Notes: a model not told the origin generated them from the sequence alone. DNA of 64,000 nt from Terriglobus sp. TAA 43 (GCF_000800015.1 NZ_JUGR01000001.1:1984001-2048000), one strand, 5' to 3'. Positions 44,138 to 53,962 are shown, counted from the first letter of the stretch. Translations and numbers: made by a program.

Positions 44138-45592
44138 TCAGGCTTTGGCAGGGTCGGAAGGCATCTGCGCGGGCAGCAGGATGCGGAAGGTGGTGCCGCT
44201 ACGGCCTGGTGTGGTGCTGCTCTCAAAGTCCAGGGTTCCGCCGTGGCGCTGAATAATTTCCGCGCAGATGGAAAGTCCAAGGCCCGTACCGCCCGCTCCC
44301 TTGGTTGTAAAGAAGGGTTCCAGGATGCGCCTTTGATCATCTGCGGAGATGCCGCCGCCCGTATCAGAGACAAGCATTTCGCACCCGCCGGAAGGCGCAG
44401 GGCTGATTTTTAGAGTGAGCGTACCGCCGTGCGCGTGCATGGAATCGATTGCGTTGCCGACGAAATTGGCCAGCACCTGCCTGATTTCGCCTGCGCGACA
44501 GTAAACCGACGGAGTGGCAGGATCCCATTCGCGGACAACGACGATGCGACACTTCTCAAGACGATTCTGGAAGACAGCCAGCGTGGATTCCATGAGTTCC
44601 ACCAACGAGGTCTGCGCAGGGGCGTAGGGCTGACGGTAGAACTTCAGAGTGTGCGTGGTGATTTCGGCGATGCGGCGAAGCTCGTCCTGTGCGGTTTGCA
44701 GATATTTGCGCTCTTCAGAGCCGATGGTTCCGTTTTCCGCGAGATAAAGCAGGTTGGTTACGGCTTCGAGCGGATTGTTGATCTCGTGCGCGATGGAGGC
44801 GGCGATGCGACCGGCTGCTCCCATGCGTTCTGCCGTGCGTGCCGCAGCGACGGCCTGCTGTTGCGCCTGCGTGGTGCTTTCCAGAAGCCGGACCTTGTCG
44901 CGATAGAAGACCACTAGGAGGCACGCCATGAAAACAAGTGCGTTGCCCACGCCGACGCGAGCGAGCGACGCTCCGGAAAATTCGTGCGATTGCTGGACAG
45001 AGACGGCCCCCGCGGGCAGCATCATGGCCAGCATGCCGGTGTAATGCATGCCGCATATTGCAACAGCAATCACGAGCGATGCCGCCACCTGGCGCCGCAC
45101 ACTGAAGCTGCCACTGTGACGGAGCATGGCCATGGCGCCAAGCGAAGCGAAGATGGCGATCACAAAAGACAGCGCCACACCGGGGACACTCCACGCGACC
45201 GGCTCGGAGAACTTCAGCGCGTCCATCCCGATGTAATGCATGGAGCAGATGCCCGCGCCCACCACGAATGAACCCAGGACGATGTTGCGCGAGTTGCTGA
45301 GGTTGCTGACGGTGAGGTACATGGCCAGCCACGACGAGAGGATCGCCACCAGAACACTGAGGACTGTTGGTGTGATGGAGTAGTACAGCGGAAAGGGCGG
45401 CTGCCACGCCAGCATGCCGACAAAGTGCATGGACCAGATGCCAAGGCCCAGAGTAAGTCCGCTCACCATCGTCCACACCGCGGGCTGCGGGCTATAACGG
45501 GTATGCTCCATGGACTCAAACGCCACAAACCCCGCAAGTGAGGCAATGGTGAATGAGAACAACACAGTCCAAAGATCAAAAGTGCCAGGCAC
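44138..45592 (-). CDS. MHYT-domain sensor histidine kinase
   Basis: A 484-aa membrane kinase, probably from GTG at 45592 with AAGGA 11 nt upstream. Seven hydrophobic helices occupy about 1-240 and carry three MHYT motifs on successive helices: SMHFVGMLAW, SMHYIGMDAL and GMHYTGMLAM. MHYT domains have been proposed to hold copper and to sense oxygen, CO or NO. A short coiled segment leads to the phospho-His in ASIAHEINNPLEAVTNLLY, then N-box NFVGNAIDSM, G1 DTGGGI, F-box LEPFFTTKGAGG and G2 GTGLGLSI. No response regulator is adjacent, so the partner is elsewhere. Confidence 0.93.
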   Translation of the reverse strand: MPGTFDLWTVLFSFTIASLAGFVAFESMEHTRYSPQPAVWTMVSGLTLGLGIWSMHFVGMLAWQPPFPLYYSITPTVLSVLVAILSSWLAMYLTVSNLSNSRNIVLGSFVVGAGICSMHYIGMDALKFSEPVAWSVPGVALSFVIAIFASLGAMAMLRHSGSFSVRRQVAASLVIAVAICGMHYTGMLAMMLPAGAVSVQQSHEFSGASLARVGVGNALVFMACLLVVFYRDKVRLLESTTQAQQQAVAAARTAERMGAAGRIAASIAHEINNPLEAVTNLLYLAENGTIGSEERKYLQTAQDELRRIAEITTHTLKFYRQPYAPAQTSLVELMESTLAVFQNRLEKCRIVVVREWDPATPSVYCRAGEIRQVLANFVGNAIDSMHAHGGTLTLKISPAPSGGCEMLVSDTGGGISADDQRRILEPFFTTKGAGGTGLGLSICAEIIQRHGGTLDFESSTTPGRSGTTFRILLPAQMPSDPAKA

Positions 45593-45751
45593 GAAAGGTA
45601 TGTTTCCTTGCAGATATTCCGGGAGTGGCGTTGCGTTCCCCTACTGTAAGCGTAGAGGTGGGATGTTTCGCTAGTGAAAAAGCGCGGTCACTGTGTACTC
45701 GCGATATGCTCAGAACCAATCCCATCCATTGCTGAGGTGCTTCCCGGACCG

Positions 45752-47533
45752 ATGAAGACTCGCTGGCTTGCCGCATGTGTAACTCTCGCTGTTGGCGTTT
45801 CGCCGTTTTCCGCGCTGGTGGCGCAGGTGTCGCCCACGCCCACGCCCGTCCGCACACAACACGCGATGGTCGTCAGCATTCACCACCTGGCAACAGATGC
45901 TGGCGTGGAAGTGCTGAAGCAGGGCGGTAATGCGGTGGATGCTGCCGTGGCTGTCGCGTTTGCGCTGGCCGTGGTGTATCCGCAGGCAGGCAACATTGGC
46001 GGCGGTGGATTCATGCTGATTCGCCCGGCTCATAAGCACGGCGAAAAGAAGCTGGGCGATGGCAAGGCGCACTTCATTGACTATCGCGAAGAGGCTCCGG
46101 CAGCGGCGTTTCGCGATATGTACCTGGACAAGGATGGCAATGTGATTCCCGGCATGAGCCGACAGGGATACAAGGCCAGCGGTGTTCCCGGCACCGTGGC
46201 AGGCATGGCATATGCGGAAAAGCACTACGGCAAACTGGGCCTGAAGGCCGCAATGCAGCCCGCGATCCGATACGCTCGCGACGGTTATGTGGCCACCGAA
46301 GAAGAACTGAGCACGTGGAAGAGTAAGGTGCTGGCTGCGAATCCTGAGGGACGCAGAATCTACCAGCGCGATGGCAATTTCTACAAGGGTGGCGAGACGG
46401 TAAAGCTGCCCGATCTGGCCGCGACGCTGGAACGCATTTCGAATGATCCCGAGGATTTTTACAAGGGTTCGATTGCCGATGCGATTGCCGCAGACATGGC
46501 GGCGCATGAAGGCAACATTACGAAGGCCGATCTGGCCGCCTATCAGGTGAAAGACCGTGTGCCCCTCGAAGGCAAATACCGCGGCTATAAATTCCTGACG
46601 GCCCCTCCGCCTTCCAGTGGTGGCATTGTGTTGCAGGAAGTCCTGAACATCCTGACCGGCTATGACCTGAAGAAGCTGGGCGCGGACCGTTCGCCCGGAC
46701 AGGTACACATCATCACGGAGGCTTATCGCCGCGCGTTTATGGATCGCAGCGACTATCTTGGCGATCCGGATTTCACCACCATGCCGCTGAAGCAGATGGC
46801 CGACAAGAACTATGCGAAGGCGTGGCGCAAGACGATTGATCCGGTGAAGCCAACAGCCTCAAAAGACCTGGTGCGTCCTGCGGGATTTATGCCGGAGCCG
46901 CCGAAGCAAACCGACAAGCATGAGAGCACGCAAACCACGCACTTCAGCGTGGTGGATGCCGATGGCAACGCCGTTAGCAATACCTACACACTGAACTTTC
47001 TGTTCGGTTCGGGAGTCGTGATCAAGGGCGCAGGGTTTGCCATGAACGACGAGATGGATGACTTCACAGGTAAGGTGGGTGTACCCAATGGGTTCGGACT
47101 GATCCAAGGGCCGAACAATTCCATTGCTCCATACAAGCGCCCACTCTCTGCCATGACGCCGACGATTGTGACCAAGGGTGGCAAGGTGCGGCTTGTGCTG
47201 GGATCGCCCGGTGGACCAACGATCATCACCACAGTTGCCAATGACATGATCAGTGTTCTGGATAACGGATTGAACATTCAGGAAGCAGCGGATGCCCCGC
47301 GGTTCCATCATCAGTATTTGCCCGATGAACTTCAGGTGGAGAAGAAGTTTCCTGCAGCGGTTGCGGATACTTTGAAGGCAAGCGGATACGTCATCAAGCG
47401 TTCCGGTGAGTTCGATGAGAAGAATCCCGGAGTGTGGGGCGATAGCGAATTGATTGCCGTCGACCCCAAGACGGGTGAACTACTCGGCGGCCACGATACG
47501 CGCAAGCCGTACGGCAAGGCAGATGGGTATTGA
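45752..47533 (+). CDS. ggt: Gamma-glutamyltransferase (glutathione hydrolase), exported proenzyme
   Basis: A 593-aa proenzyme with signal peptide (WLAACVTLAVGVSPFSALVAQ). The large-subunit part has GGNAVDAAVAVAFALAVVYP and the substrate region NIGGGGFMLI. Self-cleavage should occur before the Thr of QTTHFSVVDADGNAVS, which becomes the N-terminal nucleophile of the small subunit. PLSAMTPTIV and GSPGGPTIITTV are the other family signatures. It removes or transfers gamma-glutamyl groups from glutathione in the periplasm. The ATG at 45752 gives the signal peptide; ribosome site weak. It is divergent from the MHYT kinase. Confidence 0.95.
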   Translation: MKTRWLAACVTLAVGVSPFSALVAQVSPTPTPVRTQHAMVVSIHHLATDAGVEVLKQGGNAVDAAVAVAFALAVVYPQAGNIGGGGFMLIRPAHKHGEKKLGDGKAHFIDYREEAPAAAFRDMYLDKDGNVIPGMSRQGYKASGVPGTVAGMAYAEKHYGKLGLKAAMQPAIRYARDGYVATEEELSTWKSKVLAANPEGRRIYQRDGNFYKGGETVKLPDLAATLERISNDPEDFYKGSIADAIAADMAAHEGNITKADLAAYQVKDRVPLEGKYRGYKFLTAPPPSSGGIVLQEVLNILTGYDLKKLGADRSPGQVHIITEAYRRAFMDRSDYLGDPDFTTMPLKQMADKNYAKAWRKTIDPVKPTASKDLVRPAGFMPEPPKQTDKHESTQTTHFSVVDADGNAVSNTYTLNFLFGSGVVIKGAGFAMNDEMDDFTGKVGVPNGFGLIQGPNNSIAPYKRPLSAMTPTIVTKGGKVRLVLGSPGGPTIITTVANDMISVLDNGLNIQEAADAPRFHHQYLPDELQVEKKFPAAVADTLKASGYVIKRSGEFDEKNPGVWGDSELIAVDPKTGELLGGHDTRKPYGKADGY

Positions 47534-47547
47534 TGCTCTCATGGTCA

Positions 47548-47587
47548 GGAAAAGGGTCGCGATGAATCATCGCGACCCTTTCCTTTT
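47548..47587. terminator. Bidirectional terminator between ggt and VOC gene
   Basis: AGGAAAAGGGTCGCGAT and ATCGCGACCCTTTCCTTTT pair over about 16 bp with a GAATC loop and T-runs on both strands. Confidence 0.92.
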
Positions 47588-47604
47588 GGGGCAACTGTAG
47601 ATGT

Positions 47605-48381
47605 TTAGCTCTTGGTGGACACCAGGGCGAAGGCACCGCCCTGCGGATCGATTGCCTGCACAATACGCGATCCACCGGGAACATCCATAGGAGGTAGCGT
47701 GACCTTGCCACCACCTGCTTCGATTTTCGGCACTGCCGCGTCCACATCTTCCACCTGGAAGTAGTACGTCCACCGCGCGGGCCCCATGCTGCCATCAGGA
47801 GGCAGCGTCATCATAGCGCCGATATATTTGTCCGTGTCGATGCGGAAGGTCTGGTAAATGCCCATCTCCTTCATATCCATGGCAAAGTCTTTTTCCCAGC
47901 CGTAATGCTTGGAATAGAAGTCCCATGCCTTTTCCCAGTCCGTGGTCACGAGTTCGTGCCAGCCGACATTACCCACTTCATTTTGCGCGAGGCGTGGCGG
48001 CGCGTACTCCCGGGAAGGCTGAAACAACATGTATTCCACGCCTTGAGGATCAGAAACGACGGCGAAACGACCGATGTTGGGAATGTCCTGCGGGGGACGA
48101 TGTACCGTGCCCCCGTCGCGTTTGACGGCTTCTGCTTCCGCGTCGACATCCGGCGTGTAGATGTGAGCTTTCCACACGCTGGGGTTGTCCATGCCAATGG
48201 ATTTCCAGCTCATGATGCCGCCAACATCCTTGCCGCCTTTGCCGAAGATGAGATATTTCATGCCGGGCATCTCGGCATCGCGCACGTCCCAGCCCACTAC
48301 ATCGCCATAAAATTTTGCAGCGGCATCCACGTCGCCGCTGGCCGTCAATTCATACCAGACGAATCCTGCCTTGCCTGCCAT
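47605..48381 (-). CDS. VOC-superfamily (glyoxalase/bleomycin-resistance fold) protein, two domains
   Basis: A 258-aa protein made of two VOC modules: about 5-120 (FVWYELTASGDVDAAAKFYG to FAVVSDPQGVEYMLFQP) and about 135-255 (VGWHELVTTDWEKAWDFYSK to IVQAIDPQGGAFALV). The layout matches the Mycobacterium Cfp30B-like group. Metal-ligand positions are incomplete, so catalysis is uncertain. GGGAG lies about 8 nt before the ATG at 48381. A perfect operator-like repeat lies 18 nt upstream and the divergent gene is a TetR regulator, so the pair looks like a regulated resistance or detoxification unit. Confidence 0.9.
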   Translation of the reverse strand: MAGKAGFVWYELTASGDVDAAAKFYGDVVGWDVRDAEMPGMKYLIFGKGGKDVGGIMSWKSIGMDNPSVWKAHIYTPDVDAEAEAVKRDGGTVHRPPQDIPNIGRFAVVSDPQGVEYMLFQPSREYAPPRLAQNEVGNVGWHELVTTDWEKAWDFYSKHYGWEKDFAMDMKEMGIYQTFRIDTDKYIGAMMTLPPDGSMGPARWTYYFQVEDVDAAVPKIEAGGGKVTLPPMDVPGGSRIVQAIDPQGGAFALVSTKS

Positions 48382-48398
48382 TTTCCGCTCCCTCATTT

Positions 48399-48416
48399 CA
48401 CCGTATGTGTACGGTG
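48399..48416. promoter_or_regulatory. Probable TetR operator between VOC and TetR genes
   Basis: CACCGTA (48399-48405), TGTG, TACGGTG (48410-48416): a perfect 7-bp inverted repeat, 18 nt upstream of the VOC start and overlapping a TACACAT that could be its -10. TetR-type dimers often bind such 16-18 bp sites. Confidence 0.65.
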
Positions 48417-48492
48417 TCCACATTCAACCACCGGATGCGCGTTTTGTCTACGCGATTTGATGAAACTTCGATTTAGAATTGATTTCACAGCC

Positions 48493-49176
48493 ATGGCAAA
48501 AACCGAACCAAAGCCGCGACAAAAACCCGCAAAACGAGCTGCGAAAGGCACTGCGCGCGACACGTTTCGACATGGCGATCTGCGCCGTGCATTGTTAGAT
48601 GCCGCAATCGAGATGGCGCGGCAGGGCGGCCCGCAAGCTGTGGTTCTGCGCGAAGCGACGCGGCAGGCAGGCGTGGTGCCGAATGCGGCCTACCGCCATT
48701 TTGCAAATCAGAACGACTTACTGGCCGCTGTTCGTTCCGAGTGCATTTCGCAATTGGCCATGGCGATTGAAGCCGAGATGAATACCCTTCGTCCGGGGAA
48801 AGATCCAGCAAGTTATGCACGGCGCAGTCTTCGAGCGGTGGGTACGGGTTATCTGACCTTCGCGTTGAGCCAACCGGGACTGTTCAAAACAGCGTTCAGC
48901 GTTGCCGCGCCGGTCTTTGAGACGCCGAACCCTGCGAATGCTGGCGCTACCGGGCTGAATCCGTTTCAGCTACTGAGTCTGGCGCTGGATCGCATGTTGG
49001 CTGCGGGCATTTTGAAAGCCAAAGATCGACCGGGCGTAGAGTTTCTGGCGTGGTCTACAGTGCACGGCATGGCGCTGCTGATGCTGGATGGGCCGCTACG
49101 CGGCCTCGATGCAGCGACCGCTCAGATGTTCGGAAAACGGCTGCTGGATATGGTGGAAAAAGGCTTGAGCGCCTGA
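48493..49176 (+). CDS. TetR/AcrR-family transcriptional regulator
   Basis: A 227-aa regulator. A basic Lys/Ala-rich lead of about 22 residues precedes the DNA-binding region (RHGDLRRALLDAAIEMARQG, then VVLREATRQAGVVPNAAYRHFANQNDLLAAV), a standard TetR helix-turn-helix. The C-terminal ligand domain has helices such as SYARRSLRAVGTGYLTFAL and LSLALDRMLAAGIL. The ATG at 48493 follows TAGAAT by 13 nt; an ATG 11 codons earlier is possible. It probably represses the divergent VOC gene. The ligand is unknown. Confidence 0.93.
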   Translation: MAKTEPKPRQKPAKRAAKGTARDTFRHGDLRRALLDAAIEMARQGGPQAVVLREATRQAGVVPNAAYRHFANQNDLLAAVRSECISQLAMAIEAEMNTLRPGKDPASYARRSLRAVGTGYLTFALSQPGLFKTAFSVAAPVFETPNPANAGATGLNPFQLLSLALDRMLAAGILKAKDRPGVEFLAWSTVHGMALLMLDGPLRGLDAATAQMFGKRLLDMVEKGLSA

Positions 49177-49190
49177 GACTGAAAAACCAG

Positions 49191-50681
49191 TCAGAACCGC
49201 CAGACGGGCCCCACGCGTACACCCCAGTTCGTTGAGTTGATGTAGTTGTCGTGCGATAGGAAGTAAAGATTCGGCGGCGTGCCAATGCCCTCCGGATCGC
49301 GATACCAGCTTTTGTATCGAATGAGGGTGTTGTGCACCTCAAAGCGCACGCCCACGTTGTGCGCGATCTTGACGTCGGAATTGATGCCCACGGTGGCTGC
49401 GAAGTCCGTGGTGCGGTAGTAGTTGGCGTTAGACGTACCCGGAGGGCTGTCGGACGTTTTGGAATAACTGACGAATCCGGGCGCGAGGAACGCCTTCACG
49501 GAAAACCGTTTGCCGTTGTAGCCAGAACGAAGTCCGAACATGGCTTCGCTGATATTGCCGCCAACGTTTGTGCTGGACTCTGGGCTGGCATCCGGCGCCA
49601 TGCTGAAATCGCCGAAAACATCCAGGTAGCGCCGCAGTTGCACTGCCACCGTGATGCCTCCGCCACGCACCCATCGCCTGCATTCCGTGCAGCCATCGCG
49701 GTTCGTGCGCAGATACTGTGACTGGAAGTACAGCGAGACGTCTCCGCGCTCCACCGGCTCCTTATCCAATGCATTCTGAAAAGCATGGATCATTGCGGAA
49801 TCGTACTGTCCCAAATGTTCGTAGTCGCGCCACCAGGGGTAATGACCGCGAAGCATCGTCGCCAGCGAACGTGAGGGGTTGGCGCCCGCGCGCAGCAACA
49901 GGAACGGAAACGATCCCGGATGTCTCTGCACAAGAGGATCCGTCACATAGCGATCCAGAACATCCTCACCAACAACCCAGAGCGTTCCAACGGTCGGGGT
50001 GACAATCAAATCGACCCAGCCGGTATTGTTAGTGTATTTGGAGTAGGGTCCGCAGTTAGGTTTGCACTGAATCGGGTAAGTGAAACCGCCCTGATTAAAG
50101 ATGGCCGATTCGCCCAGCGGCCCCAGCTCCCACTGCGTGCTGTAAACGGCTGCCCAGGCAGCTCCGCGCAGACGGCTCATCCAATAGGGCCGGTTATTCC
50201 CGAACTTCACGGCGCGGTCACGAGGGTTGTTCTGGATTTCCAGGTATCCGGCGATGGCTCCCTCAACGGGATGCCCGATGTAATTCACGGGAAAGCTGTC
50301 ACCGTCGTTCCAGCGCCGCCAGTTGAATTGGTCGACGGAGGCCCAATAGTCACTCCAATACGGTTTGTTCACCAACAGGTGCATGTCATGGTCGTTGGCC
50401 ATGGAAATGCGGACGCTATGCTGCAGCAGCAGGAATCCCATGGATTGCAGAATTAGGCCCTTCCAGTGGAATTTTTCATTTGGAGCGTAGGTAATGTTTG
50501 GCTGATTCGATCGGCGCGCCGACGTGAACAGGGGCTCAGGGGCGGAAGGCACCGGGGGACGCAGGGATATCTCAATAGTCGTGCCGGGAGAATCCGGCAG
50601 GATGGATTGTGCCGGCAGGGCGAAGCTTCCCAGCAGGAAGGCGCAGACGGCCAATTGCCCGAATCTACGAAGTCCGACCAT
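49191..50681 (-). CDS. Predicted outer-membrane beta-barrel protein, unknown function
   Basis: A 496-aa protein with signal peptide ([17 protein letters not shown]), a Pro-rich linker and a body with many alternating aromatic strands. It ends in [11 protein letters not shown], with the terminal Phe typical of barrel assembly signals. A conserved-looking patch [23 protein letters not shown] (read in two parts) resembles the HP-containing motif of DUF3943-type proteins, but I am not certain of that match. Four cysteines occur close together in two pairs (CKPNC and CTEC). It lies 14 nt from the convergent TetR stop and diverges from aspS. Confidence 0.68.
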   Translation of the reverse strand: MVGLRRFGQLAVCAFLLGSFALPAQSILPDSPGTTIEISLRPPVPSAPEPLFTSARRSNQPNITYAPNEKFHWKGLILQSMGFLLLQHSVRISMANDHDMHLLVNKPYWSDYWASVDQFNWRRWNDGDSFPVNYIGHPVEGAIAGYLEIQNNPRDRAVKFGNNRPYWMSRLRGAAWAAVYSTQWELGPLGESAIFNQGGFTYPIQCKPNCGPYSKYTNNTGWVDLIVTPTVGTLWVVGEDVLDRYVTDPLVQRHPGSFPFLLLRAGANPSRSLATMLRGHYPWWRDYEHLGQYDSAMIHAFQNALDKEPVERGDVSLYFQSQYLRTNRDGCTECRRWVRGGGITVAVQLRRYLDVFGDFSMAPDASPESSTNVGGNISEAMFGLRSGYNGKRFSVKAFLAPGFVSYSKTSDSPPGTSNANYYRTTDFAATVGINSDVKIAHNVGVRFEVHNTLIRYKSWYRDPEGIGTPPNLYFLSHDNYINSTNWGVRVGPVWRF

Positions 50682-50785
50682 TCGTAGAGACGGTATCCGG
50701 GTTCATAGAACGGGAAAGCTGGCAAAAGAATCAGTCACATCAGATTCAGTCGACGCGGGATAGGGCCATCCGTGACCAAACTTCG

Positions 50786-50791
50786 TACAAT
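50786..50791 (+). promoter_or_regulatory. -10-like TACAAT nine nt before aspS start
   Basis: TACAAT ends 9 nt before the GTG taken as the aspS start, so the transcript would start almost at the codon. No -35 match is visible. Confidence 0.45.
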
Positions 50792-50800
50792 AGGGTCATC

Positions 50801-52657
50801 GTGACTCTCGATTTTCTCGGCCAACACCAGCGCACACACATGTGCGGAGACCTGCGCGCAGCCGACGCAGGACAGAACGTCACCCTGATGGGGTGGATTA
50901 ACCGGCGCCGCGACCACGGCGATCTGATCTTTCTTGACCTGCGCGATCGCAGCGGCATCACCCAGATCGTGGTCGACCGCTCCAATTCCGGCGCGGAGAC
51001 ACTGGCCAAGGCCGAAGTCGCTCGCCCCGAGTTCGTGGTGGCGTCGCTGGGCACCGTCCGCGTGCGCGGCGAAGGCCTGACGAATCCGAATATGCCCACC
51101 GGCGATATTGAAGTCGTCTGCACGGAACTGCTGCTGCTCTCCGATGCGAAGACGCCGCCGTTCTCGCCTGCCGAAGAAGGCATTGGCAATGAGGAACTGC
51201 GCCTGCAGTATCGCTACATCGATCTGCGCCGCCCGGAGATGCAGCACAACTTCCTGACGCGCCATAAGGTTGCGCAGGCTGTGCGTGCGCAGTTGAGCAG
51301 CGAAGGCTTCCTTGAGATTGAAACGCCGTTCATGACACGTTCCACTCCAGAAGGTGCGCGCGACTACCTGGTTCCCTCACGTGTGCATCCCGGCAACTTC
51401 TACGCGCTGCCGCAGTCACCGCAAATCTTTAAGCAGATTCTGATGGTCGGCGGATTTGATCGCTACTTCCAGATTGCTCGCTGCTTCCGCGATGAAGACC
51501 TGCGCGCTGATCGCCAGCCGGAGTTCACCCAGATCGACCTTGAAGTGAGCTTCCCTACGCAGGAGACGATCTTCGGTGTGGCCGAGCGTTTCCTCGTCGC
51601 CGCATTTGAAGCTGCAGGACAGAAGATCAACACGCCCTTCCTGCGCATGACGTACGACGAAGCCATCAGTAAGTACGGCATCGACAAGCCGGATATGCGC
51701 CTGCCGCATATGGCCGACCTGTCCACCGTGCTGACCGACGAGCTGCGCACGACGCTGAAGATCGAGCAGGGCCTGCCAGTCTACGGCTTTGTGATTCCGA
51801 AGGTCGGCGAACTGAGCAGCACCGCTCGCAAGGCGCTCCTCAGCGAAATTCGTACCTTCTTTGGCGATAGCGGCCTGGATGCGCTGGACCTCGTACGTCT
51901 GCGCACTGCGGAGCAGTTTGTGCCTCTGGCAGAAGAGATTGGTTCGCATCTGAACGCGACCACCATTGCCTTCAACGGCGAAAGCTTCACCACAGACGAC
52001 CTCGCAGTTGTGGTCACACCCAAGCTGGGCACGCCTGCAATGTGGAACTTCGATCGCCAGTGGATTCCGAAGCGTGTGGGTGGTCTGCGTCTCGAACTCG
52101 CGAAGAAGTACGCCGACAAGCACAAGCTGTTTGAGAAGAAGGGCACCGCGGAGGACTATCGCTTCCTCTGGGTCACCGACTTCCCGATGTACGAATTCAA
52201 TGAAGAGAAGAAGACGTGGGATGCCGCGCATCATCCGTTCACTGCGCCGCATGAAGACGACATCAAGAGTGGCGCACTCTTCAACGACAAGGGCGTAGTC
52301 CGCGCGCTGGCCTATGACGTGGTGCTGAACGGTCTTGAGCTTGGTTCGGGTTCGATCCGTATCCACCGCAAGGATGTGCAGGCGGAGATCTTCCGTTCGC
52401 TCGGCATGTCAGAAGAAGAGGCGAAGGAACGCTTCGGCTTTTTCCTGGAAGCGCTGGAGTACGGCACACCGCCGCACGGCGGCATCGCCCTCGGCTTGGA
52501 CCGCATCGTGATGCTGCTTACAGGTGCGACTTCGCTTCGTGAAGTGATCGCATTCCCCAAGACCGCGAAGGCTGTGGACCTGATGGTGGACGCGCCAAGT
52601 GCGCCCACCGAACAGCAGATGCGCGACCTACATTTGAGGACAGCCGTCCGCAGTTAA
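50801..52657 (+). CDS. aspS: Aspartyl-tRNA synthetase (bacterial type)
   Basis: A 618-aa class II synthetase. The anticodon-binding OB fold covers about 1-110 ([22 protein letters not shown] is the usual opening, read in two parts). Motif 1 includes [21 protein letters not shown]. Motif 2 is [20 protein letters not shown]. The bacterial GAD insert covers about 290-400. Motif 3 is [16 protein letters not shown] near 570. It attaches Asp to tRNA(Asp); since gatB is present in this genome, it could be the non-discriminating type that also serves tRNA(Asn). The GTG at 50801 gives the expected N-terminus; an ATG at 50840 would cut into the OB fold. Confidence 0.97.
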   Translation: MTLDFLGQHQRTHMCGDLRAADAGQNVTLMGWINRRRDHGDLIFLDLRDRSGITQIVVDRSNSGAETLAKAEVARPEFVVASLGTVRVRGEGLTNPNMPTGDIEVVCTELLLLSDAKTPPFSPAEEGIGNEELRLQYRYIDLRRPEMQHNFLTRHKVAQAVRAQLSSEGFLEIETPFMTRSTPEGARDYLVPSRVHPGNFYALPQSPQIFKQILMVGGFDRYFQIARCFRDEDLRADRQPEFTQIDLEVSFPTQETIFGVAERFLVAAFEAAGQKINTPFLRMTYDEAISKYGIDKPDMRLPHMADLSTVLTDELRTTLKIEQGLPVYGFVIPKVGELSSTARKALLSEIRTFFGDSGLDALDLVRLRTAEQFVPLAEEIGSHLNATTIAFNGESFTTDDLAVVVTPKLGTPAMWNFDRQWIPKRVGGLRLELAKKYADKHKLFEKKGTAEDYRFLWVTDFPMYEFNEEKKTWDAAHHPFTAPHEDDIKSGALFNDKGVVRALAYDVVLNGLELGSGSIRIHRKDVQAEIFRSLGMSEEEAKERFGFFLEALEYGTPPHGGIALGLDRIVMLLTGATSLREVIAFPKTAKAVDLMVDAPSAPTEQQMRDLHLRTAVRS

Positions 52658-52663
52658 GTTATG

Positions 52664-52702
52664 GCGTACGTGCGAGAATGGCAGCCATGCTCGCACGTAC
52701 GC
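52664..52702. repeat. 39-bp near-perfect palindrome spanning the start codons of the TonB-C gene
   Basis: GCGTACGTGCGAG (52664-52676) and CTCGCACGTACGC (52690-52702) are exact 13-bp inverted arms. Inside, ATGGC (52678-52682) and GCCAT (52684-52688) pair again about a central A, so only one of 19 arm positions mismatches. Both candidate ATGs (52678, 52687) lie inside. There is no T-run after it, so it is not an ordinary terminator. Confidence 0.85.
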
Positions 52703-53628
52703 TGTTCCTGCTGGCTGTATTTTTCTCCTCTTTCTCGGTCGAAGCTCAAGACCCAGGCCATGAAGTCATTGTTGGGAATGCTTCCTATTTCGACTTTGGG
52801 CCGCCTTTCAGCTTCTACAACGTCTACGTCCTGAGACCCGATGGGCAGAATACATCGATTGATCTTCTCAGCCTGACTCCACCGGCAAATCAATGCAATG
52901 CGCAGACGACCTTTGAGCATTCGCAGGTAGTCGCACATAAGACTCTCGCGTCGCTTTTGGAACATGACCCGTGCACAATCACAGATAAGCAAATCCTTAA
53001 GGAAAGCAAGAGGAAGAGAGGGCTGCAATTCAGCGGCGCAGTGTTGAGCATGCGTCTTTCCTGTTCGGGTAAAGAACGCATCATTCCGATGCAATTTTTG
53101 GAAGAAGACTTATTCAGCGATCGTCCCAATCCCCCAAAGGGCGTTTCCTGGGCCATGTCTCTGATGGAGCGATTGGCTAATGAATTCAAATCGCACCCAT
53201 CGAACTCCACTGAACAAACGGATGTAACACACGCGCTCGCGGAGGGTGCATACGACAACTTATATGCTCGTCCACCTCACGTCTTATCGAGACTGTATGC
53301 CGAATCGCAAGTGCCTGTACGGTCGAGCGAAGTAACGCTTGTGTCCTCAACAGTGCAACCTGGAGTACACGTTTTACCCGGCTATCCACCGATTGCTCAA
53401 GCCGCACATGTTGAAGGCGATATAGAACTGCGGGGCGTGATCGGGGAGGACGGCCGCCTGACATCATCGAGTAGGACAAGCGGCCCCGAACTTTTCGAGG
53501 TGTCCTCAAAAGCTGCGCTTCAGAAGTGGATCTTCAAAGCTGAAGATGCCAAGAAAACTGTCGATGTGACGCTGCATTTCGCACTAAACTGCAGCACGGT
53601 TCAACGAGCCCCAGACCTCCCGCGCTAA
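52687..53628 (+). CDS. Exported protein with TonB C-terminal-like domain
   Basis: A 313-aa protein with a signal peptide (TLFLLAVFFSSFSVEAQ). The middle is not recognised. The last about 85 residues resemble the TonB C-terminal domain: GVHVLPGYPPIAQAAHVEGD, then IELRGVIGEDGRLTSSSRTSG, then AALQKWIFKAED and a final strand VTLHFALNC. Acidobacteria have many such proteins without a membrane anchor, and they are probably not true energy transducers. Start codons at 52678 and 52687 both lie inside a large palindrome. The second is preferred because GAG lies at a better distance and the signal peptide is cleaner. Confidence 0.78.
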   Translation: MLARTLFLLAVFFSSFSVEAQDPGHEVIVGNASYFDFGPPFSFYNVYVLRPDGQNTSIDLLSLTPPANQCNAQTTFEHSQVVAHKTLASLLEHDPCTITDKQILKESKRKRGLQFSGAVLSMRLSCSGKERIIPMQFLEEDLFSDRPNPPKGVSWAMSLMERLANEFKSHPSNSTEQTDVTHALAEGAYDNLYARPPHVLSRLYAESQVPVRSSEVTLVSSTVQPGVHVLPGYPPIAQAAHVEGDIELRGVIGEDGRLTSSSRTSGPELFEVSSKAALQKWIFKAEDAKKTVDVTLHFALNCSTVQRAPDLPR

Positions 53629-53638
53629 CAATCAATCC

Positions 53639-53866
53639 TTAATGTCCGGCGCGAGCAGCTCGTAGCCGTCGCTGCTCTTCGCATGTGCAGATTCCGAGTG
53701 CCGCCCACAATGGGCAGAAGCGGTATGCCGCGGTTAGCAGCGGGACAAAGCCCAGCAGCGCGAGCCAGCGCCAGTTGCCTGTGAGTAGAGTTGCCAGGCT
53801 GAACAGCGCCATTCCAATCAGAAAGCGCACGAACATATCGAGCGCACCGACGTTTACTTCGTCCAT
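53639..53866 (-). CDS. DUF2892 (YgaP-like transmembrane) protein
   Basis: A 75-aa membrane protein. It begins with a short polar lead containing NVGALDMFVRFLIGMALF, then a second hydrophobic stretch WLALLGFVPLLTAAYRFCPLW, the typical DUF2892 pair of helices with the conserved CPLWAALGICTC cysteine patch. The domain also occurs as the membrane tail of the rhodanese YgaP, but no rhodanese is fused here. GGAGG lies 8 nt before the ATG at 53866. It converges on the TonB-C gene with an 11-nt gap. Confidence 0.85.
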   Translation of the reverse strand: MDEVNVGALDMFVRFLIGMALFSLATLLTGNWRWLALLGFVPLLTAAYRFCPLWAALGICTCEEQRRLRAARAGH

Positions 53867-53962
53867 GACACTCACCTCCGCTGCGCTGAGAGATTTCCAG
53901 CCAGCGGCGTCACAGTACGCCCGCGCACAGATTGTTGTCCAGTAAAGATTTTTGGGTGAATT

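Noticed and set aside
47905-48492. Long N-terminal extension of the TetR gene
   Set aside because: The extension is antisense to the VOC gene; the regulator has a normal start at 48493.
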